Origin: JBGTLW01 sp041743835
GTDB lineage: Bacteria; Planctomycetota; Phycisphaerae; Phycisphaerales; Phycisphaeraceae
NCBI GenBank assembly: GCA_041743835.1
Contig: JBGTLW010000203.1
Span: 1 to 22,326, forward strand
DNA: 22,326 nt
Reading direction: 5' to 3'
Numbering within the stretch: the stretch's first letter is position 1; every line of letters starts with the position of its first letter. The notes under the pieces are model-generated. The model searched no databases and was not told the DNA's origin. It was given only the letters and a program-made list of their open reading frames with translations. Made by a program: the position numbers and the translations under genes. Below are positions 17,254 to 22,326 of the stretch, piece after piece.

Positions 17254-17318
17254 GCCTCTATCGTCGGGTGTTGGTCGTGGATTGCTACAATGCCCGCCTA
17301 ACGATTGGAGCTAGGGTT

Positions 17319-18743
17319 TTGCGTTACATCAGCACACGAGGACAAGCAGAGCCCCTGGATTTTGAGGGCGTGCTCATGGCCGGGCTCGCCCGAGACGGCG
17401 GGCTGTATGTCCCCGAGGCCTGGCCCCAACTCGACAGCGATTTCATCCGCTCGGTGAGGGGCATGCGCTACGCGGACGCCGCATACCACATCATTGAGCC
17501 CTTTGTGGGCGACTGCATCGAACAGGCCCAACTCCGCGAACTCATCGATGCCGCCTACGCCGACTGGGTCCACCACTCCGTCGCGCCGCTGTTCCAGATC
17601 GGCCCCGACGAGTGGCTGCTGGAGCTTTACCACGGCCCGACGCTCGCATTCAAAGACGTCGCCATGCAGGTCCTCGGCCGCATGTACGACCACTTCCTGG
17701 CCAAACGCGGCGGGCACATCACCATCGTCGGCGCAACCTCCGGCGACACCGGCTCCGCGGCGATCGAAGCCATCGCCGGCCGCGAACGAGCCACCATCTT
17801 CATCATGCACCCGCACAACCGCACCTCGGAAGTGCAACGCCGGCAGATGACCACCGTCAACGCGCCAAACGTCCACAACATCGCCATTCAGGGCACGTTC
17901 GACGACTGCCAGAACCTGCTCAAAGCCATGTTCAACGACGGCTCGTTCCGCGACGAGGTGAGCCTGTCCGGGGTCAACTCGATCAACTGGGCACGCGTGA
18001 TGCCGCAGATCGTGTACTACGTCACCGCCGCCGCCGCGCTCGGCGCTCCGGACATCGGCGTGAGCTTCACCGTGCCGACCGGGAACTTCGGCGACATCTA
18101 CGCGGGTTACGCAGCCCACCAGATGGGCCTGCCGATCCACCGTCTGGTCATCGCGACCAACACCAACGACATCCTCGCCCGCTTCCTCGCCACGGGCGAA
18201 CACGAGCTCGGCGAAGTCACGCCGACGCTCTCGCCCTCCATGGACATCCAGATCAGCAGCAACTTTGAACGCCTGCTGTTCGACGTGTTTAACCGCGACG
18301 GAGCAGAGGTCTCAAGCCTCATGGCTCAACTCCACGTGCATGGCCGATTCAGCGTCGCGCCGGAAAAACTCGGCGGAATCAAGGCCTTGTTCGGAGCGCA
18401 CCGCGTGGATGAAGAGCAGACGCTTGCGACACTGCGGCAGGTGTTCCGCGAAACCGGCTTCCAGATCGACCCGCACACAGCCGTGGGTGTCGCCGCCGCC
18501 CGGCTCGACCGCAAACTCGCAGCCGAACACGCCCGCCCCGACCTGCCGATGGTGGTCCTGGGCACCGCGCACCCCGCGAAGTTCCCAGACGCGGTCGAGA
18601 AAGCCACTGGCTTCCGCCCGCCGCTCCCCCCGCACATGCAGGACCTCTACCACCGCGAGGAACGCTACGCCGTGCTCGGCAACGACCTGACCACCGTGCA
18701 GGCCTACATCCGCAAATGCCTCGCCGCCGAAGCGACAATCTGA
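17319..18743 (+). CDS. thrC: threonine synthase
   Basis: PLP-dependent enzyme that converts O-phosphohomoserine to threonine, the last step of threonine synthesis. From TTG 17319 it is 474 residues, giving MRYISTRGQAEPLDFEGVLM, the canonical N-terminus of the longer bacterial/fungal form. GGAG 8 nt upstream supports this start over the open frame from 17268. PLP-lysine Lys112 lies in HGPTLAFKDVAMQ. GATSGDTGSAAIEA binds the cofactor and substrate phosphate, and TVPTGNFGDIYAGY and SPSMDIQISSNFERLLFD are further family blocks. The gene stands alone (no hom or thrB beside it). TACAAT at 17286-17291 is a possible -10 without a good -35. Confidence 0.97.
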   Translation: MRYISTRGQAEPLDFEGVLMAGLARDGGLYVPEAWPQLDSDFIRSVRGMRYADAAYHIIEPFVGDCIEQAQLRELIDAAYADWVHHSVAPLFQIGPDEWLLELYHGPTLAFKDVAMQVLGRMYDHFLAKRGGHITIVGATSGDTGSAAIEAIAGRERATIFIMHPHNRTSEVQRRQMTTVNAPNVHNIAIQGTFDDCQNLLKAMFNDGSFRDEVSLSGVNSINWARVMPQIVYYVTAAAALGAPDIGVSFTVPTGNFGDIYAGYAAHQMGLPIHRLVIATNTNDILARFLATGEHELGEVTPTLSPSMDIQISSNFERLLFDVFNRDGAEVSSLMAQLHVHGRFSVAPEKLGGIKALFGAHRVDEEQTLATLRQVFRETGFQIDPHTAVGVAAARLDRKLAAEHARPDLPMVVLGTAHPAKFPDAVEKATGFRPPLPPHMQDLYHREERYAVLGNDLTTVQAYIRKCLAAEATI

Positions 18744-18763
18744 CGCCGGGCCGCGATGATGAC

Positions 18764-18810
18764 AAGCCAAGCCCCGGCCAGACCGCAGCGGTGGGTCATT
18801 TGCTTGGCTT
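18764..18810. repeat. 9-bp inverted repeat downstream of thrC
   Basis: AAGCCAAGC (18764-18772) and GCTTGGCTT (18802-18810) are perfect complements separated by 29 nt. They lie 20 nt past the thrC stop. With no T-run, termination by this structure is doubtful. The rest of 18744-18961 holds the hairpin repeat and the VOC-like fragment listed separately. Confidence 0.4.
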
Positions 18811-18860
18811 CAGCTCCAAAAAGCGTCAGCCGATTTCCGAAGGGATCGCCCAAGATGGCG
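18803..18860 (-). pseudogene. possible remnant of a VOC-family C-terminus
   Basis: Read on the minus strand, this stretch encodes ILGDPFGNRLTLFGAEAK, which closely resembles the last beta-strand motif of glyoxalase/bleomycin-resistance proteins (DP-x-GN-x-x-x-LFE). There is no upstream VOC domain: the similarity stops exactly where the 42-nt hairpin repeat begins at 18859. There is no start codon of its own with a sensible N-terminus. The best reading is a gene truncated by the repeat. The match is short and could be chance, although intact VOC genes lie immediately upstream on the same strand. Confidence 0.35.
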
Positions 18861-18900
18861 GCGGCACACATCAGCCCGCGGATGAGGTGTGGCACCCGGC
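18859..18900 (+). repeat. 42-nt hairpin repeat, copy A (REP-like)
   Basis: Identical at 39 of 42 positions to 20871-20912. The centre folds as CACACATCAGCC / CGC loop / GGATGAGGTGTG, a 12-bp stem with two mismatches, flanked by CGGCGG and GCACCCGGC. It is intergenic, between thrC and the VOC gene. Confidence 0.75.
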
Positions 18901-18961
18901 TAACCCGAATCACGTCTTGGCTTGGCGCTCTCCGTGTCTTGGCGGCCCAAACCGCAGGCGG

Positions 18962-19321
18962 TTAAGCATCCTCAGTCGGAGCACCAAACGTCAACTGGTT
19001 GCCATCGGGATCGCGGGCGATGAAGTCGCGCATGCCATAGTCGTAGTTCCTCGGCTCGGCATCGGTCCTGGCCCCGCGCTCTGTGATCTCCGCGAAGTAG
19101 GCGTCCACCCCGTCGCAGAAGAGATAGACCGAGCCCGTGCCGGGCGATCCGGTGTTGGGGTTGCCGTGAGCCGAGAGGTGGAGGCTACAGCCGTCGCGCT
19201 TGATACCGGCATACTGGCCAAAGCGAAAGTCCTCGCTGAACCCCAGCACACCGACGTAGAAGCGAAGCGACGCATCCAGATCGCTCACGGGAAAGACCGC
19301 CGCTGCACTGTTGATCTTCAT
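18962..19321 (-). CDS. VOC-family protein (glyoxalase/bleomycin-resistance fold)
   Basis: Protein of 119 residues from the ATG at 19321, with AGGA about 8 nt upstream. An upstream ATG at 19348 would add nine residues. It shows the paired beta-alpha-beta modules of the fold: AAAVFPVSDLDASLRFYVGVLGF at the start, CSLHLSAHG (45-53), VYLFCDGVDAYFAEITERGA, and the closing DFIARDPDGNQLTFG. The first metal-ligand position is Phe and the last is Thr, so the usual His/Glu metal site appears incomplete. This fits a bleomycin-resistance-type binding protein better than a metal-dependent glyoxalase. The ligand is unknown. A short AACCGC/GCGGTT palindrome overlaps the stop. It lies 117 nt downstream of the GIY-YIG gene on the same strand. 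Confidence 0.85.
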   Translation of the reverse strand: MKINSAAAVFPVSDLDASLRFYVGVLGFSEDFRFGQYAGIKRDGCSLHLSAHGNPNTGSPGTGSVYLFCDGVDAYFAEITERGARTDAEPRNYDYGMRDFIARDPDGNQLTFGAPTEDA

Positions 19322-19438
19322 GAGGGGTCCTAACATTAGTGGTTTCATCGTCGATCAAAGTTGGCGGATGGTTAGGCCAGTCTTTCGTTTATCGACTTTC
19401 CAGGCCTATGGTATCGTGCTGGTTGGCAGGTAACATCA

Positions 19439-20179
19439 TCAGTGCCATGTATACTTGATTGGATTTGCTGCTCCTTGCTTGCGAAAAGCATCCGGCACAC
19501 GCTTGCCCACGTACTGTTGACTTATATCGTGCGGTGCCCCCTTACCGTAGAACCCGTATCGACCGGGTACTGGCTCACGGCCGGGGAAGTTCTCTGGGGT
19601 CGCTTCAACCCAGCCTTCCGCAATAAAAGCACCGATTATCAATCCCTGACGCGTTGCCAGAACAATTTCTGCTTTCTGCGCCTTCGACTTGCTGATCTTC
19701 CACGCGTATCGGGTTGCTTCATAGAGCGACGTCTCGGTCGCTGTGCGATTAACGTTGATGAGTAGCGCCCGATGTTTGAATACAGCCGGTTCTGCACAAT
19801 AGCGATTCACAATTTCTTTAGCGTGCATCGCCCCAAAGTCATTGCTACCTGCACCTCCGGAAATATTGGTAAGTCCCGGATAGGCGTCGATAAGCGCGGC
19901 TTCAACCTCGAATGCGGTCTTGTCGTCGAGTCCATGCCGATGAACGACGTGGGCAACTTCAAAGCCGGCGATACGAATTTCACGGATTCGTTTCAGTTTG
20001 TCACCAATCTCGTCGCCATCAATTTCGGCCCGGCTGTGGGCGAAAACACGATTTCCCTTGCCCTTGCCGATGTAAAAAGTCTCGCCGTTTCGTGGGTCAA
20101 TTAGACGGTAAACGTAAGTCTTGAGTTGATGGACAACTTCGAGAGGAAAGGATTCATGGCACTGGGTTTGGATCGGCAT
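19439..20179 (-). CDS. two-domain GIY-YIG protein (LEM-3-like GIY-YIG plus conserved C-terminal domain)
   Basis: 246 residues from the ATG at 20179. A GTG at 20215 would add 12 non-conserved residues. The N-terminal GIY-YIG nuclease-type domain (20-110) has YVYRLID (the GIY position, Tyr22/Tyr24), FYIGKGKGNRVFAH (YIG 36-38, catalytic-type Arg44), FEVEAALIDAYPG (candidate metal Glu at 91 or 93), and TNISGG (Asn105), so the active site looks complete. The C-terminal domain (about 137-246) has ALLINVNRTA, SLYEATRYAW, AEIVLATRQGLIIGAF, YVGKRVP and GAANPIKYTW. This order loosely resembles a PUA/ASCH-like nucleic-acid-binding fold (inference). G+C is visibly lower than in neighbours, suggesting transfer. 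The function is unknown; DNA repair, defence or a stand-alone nuclease are possible. Confidence 0.85.
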   Translation of the reverse strand: MPIQTQCHESFPLEVVHQLKTYVYRLIDPRNGETFYIGKGKGNRVFAHSRAEIDGDEIGDKLKRIREIRIAGFEVAHVVHRHGLDDKTAFEVEAALIDAYPGLTNISGGAGSNDFGAMHAKEIVNRYCAEPAVFKHRALLINVNRTATETSLYEATRYAWKISKSKAQKAEIVLATRQGLIIGAFIAEGWVEATPENFPGREPVPGRYGFYGKGAPHDISQQYVGKRVPDAFRKQGAANPIKYTWH

Positions 20180-20297
20180 GCGGTGTACCCCATAGCGGAA
20201 AGGCTCGGTCCGCACCGCCCACGAAGGCAGACTCCTAGCCGATAACTCTGTTGTCCATTTTCCAGCGGCGGCCGTCGCCGGTCAACTGCGGCCTTAA

Positions 20298-20657
20298 CTA
20301 CGCCTTTTCGGTGATCTGAAAGGGGTTGCCTTCGGGGTCTTTGCCGTGGCACCAGACCACGTGTTTCCACCGGCCGATCTTTCCCATGCGTGTCCCCGCA
20401 GCCTCGAGCGAAGCCTTGGCATGCTCCGCATCGGCGACCTCGAACATGATTTGTGGTGGCCGGGTCCAGGTACGCTTGTTCCCCCCGCCATGAAACGCGA
20501 GCACCACGCCGCGCCCCATATCCACCTCGACCCAGCGCGCCTCGTCGTCCACATGCAGCGTCTTGAGGCCGAACGTATTGCAGTACCAGTCCGAAAGACC
20601 CTTGTGGTCTTTGACGTACATGATCACACGACCGATCCTGGCTTTGGTGATAGGCAT
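20298..20657 (-). CDS. VOC-family protein (glyoxalase-like), second copy
   Basis: Protein of 119 residues from the ATG at 20657. It has the VOC fold order: RIGRVIMYVKDHKGLSDWYCNTFGL at the N-terminus, RWVEVDMGRGVVLAFHG, PQIMFEVADAEHAKASLEAAGTR, and the closing CHGKDPEGNPFQITEKA. The C-terminal Glu ligand position is occupied by Gln (FQITE), so metal-dependent catalysis is not assured. It is only distantly similar to the other VOC gene in the window, so it is not a recent duplicate. It lies upstream of the GIY-YIG gene on the same strand. The gap 20216-20297 holds only a small GC-rich palindrome. The substrate is unknown. Confidence 0.85.
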   Translation of the reverse strand: MPITKARIGRVIMYVKDHKGLSDWYCNTFGLKTLHVDDEARWVEVDMGRGVVLAFHGGGNKRTWTRPPQIMFEVADAEHAKASLEAAGTRMGKIGRWKHVVWCHGKDPEGNPFQITEKA

Positions 20658-20830
20658 AACGCAAATCTTTTCGGTTGCGGGCCGCCGTGGAAGACCCGGA
20701 ATCGGGCACCACCGACGGCCTCATTGCCCATCTATATTCCGTGGGCAGGCGTCGGCGGTCAAGTGTGAACATTATGCCCGAGGTTTTATGTCTCCACATA
20801 TATCACCGCGTCGATGGTTCTGGTCTAACT

Positions 20831-20912
20831 GCCGGGTGCCACACCTCGGCGCAGCCGATGTGTGATTCGTCGGCGGCACACATCAGCCTGCGGCTGTGGT
20901 GTGGCACCCGGC
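20831..20912. repeat. inverted hairpin doublet containing copy B of the 42-nt repeat (REP/BIME-like)
   Basis: The right unit, 20871-20912, matches copy A at 39 of 42 bases. The left unit, 20831-20864, is an inverted and more diverged copy; the outermost 15 nt (GCCGGGTGCCACACC) are exactly complementary to the end of the right unit. Each unit also folds alone: left CACACCTCGGC / GCA / GCCGATGTGTG, right CACACATCAGCC / TGC / GGCTGTGGTGTG. It lies in the 277-nt gap (20658-20934) just past the methyltransferase stop, which otherwise holds nothing recognisable. Confidence 0.8.
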
Positions 20913-20934
20913 AACTGGCACCCGCACTGCGCGT

Positions 20935-21723
20935 TCAAGCGTGGGTGAACACAACAACCAACTCGGACCCCGCATCCCAGGCCTGCCCCTGGTAGCCTCC
21001 CAGCTTCTGCGTCACCGCGAAGCCGTGCGATTCAATCAAGGCCAGCAATTCGTCCGGCCGCCACACGCGCATTGCAAACGACATCCCGGCTTCATCGACG
21101 AGTTTGCCCGCGTCGTCGTAGCGGCGGTAGGTCAGAATGGGATACACCACCGAGGCATCCTCAGCATATCGCGTGCAGTCCTCAAAAATTCGGACCCATG
21201 TTCCCTCATCCCGCACTTCCCAGACGGCCTCCTCGCCCCGCAGGGATGACCAGTATGCCTTCAAGGACTCGCGGTCGCCCCGCGGCCGAAAAGTGTTGAG
21301 CACGGCTTTCCCACCCGGCGCAAGGTGGCGTTTGATACCACGCATCAAGCCTTGAACCTGCGGGTCGGTTGCCAGGTTCTGCATCACGCGGAATGGCGCG
21401 GTCACCAGATCAAAAGCCTTGTGCGTGACGGTGAGGTCAAAGTCGGTGATGTCGGCCGCTTCGAGTGTGGCCCGGCTCCGCGGGATGGCTTTGCCATCGA
21501 GTTTGGCTTGCGCAATCGCGAGCATCGCTGGTGAGTGGTCGAGGCCATGGATGTAGCCGCAGCCGTCAGCCATCGGGACCAGAACGCGTCCGGTGCCGCA
21601 GCCAAGTTCGAGGACGCGGGCGTCGGCCGACGTAAGCAGGCTCAAGTAGAAATCGATGTCTCCCGCAGGGGGCCGGCAGAACCGGTCGTAGTAGCTCGCC
21701 GCGTCTTGTCGGTAATCTTGCAT
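20935..21723 (-). CDS. class I SAM-dependent methyltransferase
   Basis: 262 residues from the ATG at 21723. The open frame reaches 21807, but that part overlaps the rpsT terminator and is not conserved-looking. The Rossmann methyltransferase fold is clear: motif I VLELGCGTGRV (37-47) binds the SAM methionine and ribose, the acidic end of strand beta-2 is Asp62 in HGLDHSPAML, AADITDFDL binds the adenine side, FDLVTAPFRVMQNL is motif II/post-motif II, and LAPGGKAVLNTF is motif III. The N-terminus YRQDAASYYDRFCRP is typical of small-molecule methyltransferases of the UbiE/Methyltransf_25 type. The substrate is unknown. It follows rpsT on the same strand but is separated by a strong terminator, so it needs its own promoter or read-through. 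Confidence 0.9.
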   Translation of the reverse strand: MQDYRQDAASYYDRFCRPPAGDIDFYLSLLTSADARVLELGCGTGRVLVPMADGCGYIHGLDHSPAMLAIAQAKLDGKAIPRSRATLEAADITDFDLTVTHKAFDLVTAPFRVMQNLATDPQVQGLMRGIKRHLAPGGKAVLNTFRPRGDRESLKAYWSSLRGEEAVWEVRDEGTWVRIFEDCTRYAEDASVVYPILTYRRYDDAGKLVDEAGMSFAMRVWRPDELLALIESHGFAVTQKLGGYQGQAWDAGSELVVVFTHA

Positions 21724-21756
21724 GGTGATGCTCGATGTGTGTGGTGGAAGTGGCGC

Positions 21757-21784
21757 AAAAAAACCCCGCCGAAACTCGGCGGGG
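21757..21784 (-). terminator. intrinsic terminator of rpsT
   Basis: On the minus strand CCCCGCCGA (from 21784) pairs perfectly over 9 bp with TCGGCGGGG around a 3-nt loop, followed by seven T (21763-21757). It begins 30 nt past the rpsT stop. Confidence 0.95.
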
Positions 21785-21814
21785 CCTCGTAAGATCGGTT
21801 TGATCACACAGGCG

Positions 21815-22093
21815 TTACGCCGAGGGGGCGGTCTTCTTGTGGTTGAGCTTGGTGGTCAGGCGGCTCTTGTAGCGGGAGGCGGTGTTCTTCTTGAGGGCAC
21901 CCTTGGCGGCGGTCTTGTCCAGCAGCTTGTAGAGGCCGGTCAACTCGGTCTGGGCCTGCTCGACCGAGCCGTGGAGGATGGTCTCCTCGTACTTCTTGAT
22001 CGCATCGCGGTAGGTGCCCTTGCGCCAGCGGTTGCGGGCCCGGTCTTTGGCGTTCTGGCGGACTCGTTTTTTGGCACTCTCTGAGTTGGCCAT
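21815..22093 (-). CDS. rpsT: 30S ribosomal protein S20
   Basis: Protein of 92 residues starting MANSESAKKRVRQNAKDRARN, the canonical S20 opening. It is followed by the basic three-helix bundle with TAAKGALKKNTASRYKSRLTTKLN. S20 binds 16S rRNA early in small-subunit assembly and is needed for efficient initiation. The length and charge are normal. It starts at the ATG 22093 with a weak GGGA about 12 nt upstream. It has its own promoter and terminator, so it is monocistronic. In other bacteria S20 represses its own translation through its short leader; the ~42-nt leader here is compatible with that but shows no obvious structure. Confidence 0.97.
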   Translation of the reverse strand: MANSESAKKRVRQNAKDRARNRWRKGTYRDAIKKYEETILHGSVEQAQTELTGLYKLLDKTAAKGALKKNTASRYKSRLTTKLNHKKTAPSA

Positions 22094-22142
22094 GGTTCAA
22101 ATATCCCGTCGGGGGTGGTTTGGGGTCAATGTCGAGCCGGGT

Positions 22143-22170
22143 ATTATGAGTATTCCGCGGAAATAATCAA
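22143..22170 (-). promoter_or_regulatory. sigma70-type promoter for rpsT with palindrome in the spacer
   Basis: On the minus strand TTGATT (22170-22165), a 16-nt spacer and CATAAT (22148-22143) match the consensus at 4/6 and 5/6 positions. Transcription would begin near 22136, about 42 nt before the ATG. The perfect 10-bp palindrome TTCCGCGGAA (22153-22162) sits inside the spacer and could be an operator, though it may be chance. Confidence 0.5.
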
Positions 22171-22202
22171 GTCCAACCACGGGCGGCGCAGGGTGAAGAC
22201 AT

Positions 22203-22326
22203 TTACCCCCGATCTCCACCGGTGAGTGTTTGGATGAGGTAGGTGTCTTCGAGGCCGCAGCGGAGGCGTCGGGTTTTGAGGCTGGTGCGTTTGGCTTTGA
22301 GCTTGGTGCTGGCCTTGGGGGTCGAG
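22203..22326 (-). CDS. C-terminal 40 residues of an unidentified protein (5' part off the right edge)
   Basis: On the minus strand an open frame enters from the edge and ends at TAA 22205-22203. It encodes a basic Lys/Arg/Thr-rich stretch, then LRCGLEDTYLIQTLTGGDRG. The third codon positions are almost all G or C, as in the real genes nearby, which supports coding. The pattern L-R-x-G-L-E-D-x-Y-L vaguely recalls the C-terminal motif of some DUF4091-type glycosidase-like proteins, but 40 residues are too few to assign a family. It would lie upstream of rpsT on the same strand, 32 nt before the rpsT -35 element. Confidence 0.6.
   Translation of the reverse strand, partial: STPKASTKLKAKRTSLKTRRLRCGLEDTYLIQTLTGGDRG

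Noticed and set aside
17298..18203. 301-residue minus-strand frame opposite thrC
   Set aside because: Antisense to a clear threonine synthase and without any conserved motif.
18741..20934. Insertion sequence carrying the VOC/GIY-YIG genes
   Set aside because: No transposase or integrase gene and no target-site duplication could be seen. Only the hairpin repeats support mobility, so it is reported as a repeat-bracketed cassette instead.

Overview
This is a high-G+C bacterial window that looks chromosomal, with housekeeping genes throughout. The mix fits a planctomycete, most likely of the Phycisphaerae type. The reasons are a lysine-tailed DksA/TraR-like gene directly upstream of lspA, a zinc-free type B ribosomal protein L31, frequent GTG/TTG starts with weak Shine-Dalgarno sequences, and a very large secreted protein of mixed beta-sandwich and barrel-like character. 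This placement is inference from gene content and style; no rRNA or other phylogenetic marker was compared.

Left half, 1-9660, all minus strand (transcription runs right to left). From upstream to downstream: a class IV PLP aminotransferase/lyase (8764-9660); a heterodimeric ABC exporter made of two half-transporters that overlap by one base (6698-8617 and 4818-6698); panB (3932-4786); an HtrA-type periplasmic serine protease (2309-3823); an OppF-like ATPase (1176-2252); a 50-residue one-helix membrane protein (890-1042); and the N-terminal 274 residues of a GT-C-like integral membrane protein cut by the window edge (1-822).

Middle, 9791-16577, plus strand. rpmE (type B L31) ends in a clear intrinsic terminator. 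It is followed by prfA (release factor 1), a 945-residue secreted protein of unknown function, a thioredoxin-like protein with a WCGDC motif, and the DksA-like/lspA pair behind a recognisable promoter. The tail of lspA overlaps convergently with a minus-strand class I glutamine-amidotransferase-like hydrolase (16516-17253), which is divergent from thrC (17319-18743, plus).

Right end, 18744-22326. This part holds the accessory material. Two VOC (glyoxalase/bleomycin-resistance fold) genes flank a two-domain GIY-YIG protein of visibly lower G+C. The cassette is bracketed by two copies of a 42-nt hairpin repeat (39 of 42 bases identical), and the right-hand copy is half of an inverted doublet. 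A short fragment resembling a VOC C-terminus adjoins the left copy. Beyond it lie a class I methyltransferase, rpsT (S20) with its own promoter and terminator, and the C-terminal 40 residues of a further minus-strand gene.

Functional themes are translation (L31, RF1, S20), biosynthesis (pantothenate, threonine, possibly folate or branched-chain amino acids), envelope work (ABC exporter, HtrA, LspA, GT-C-like protein), and one small mobile-looking cassette. No tRNA, rRNA, CRISPR array or transposase gene was seen. No stretch longer than 300 bases lacks a gene; the longest gaps (9661-9790, 14139-14344, 14915-15068, 18744-18961, 20658-20934) are described in the features.
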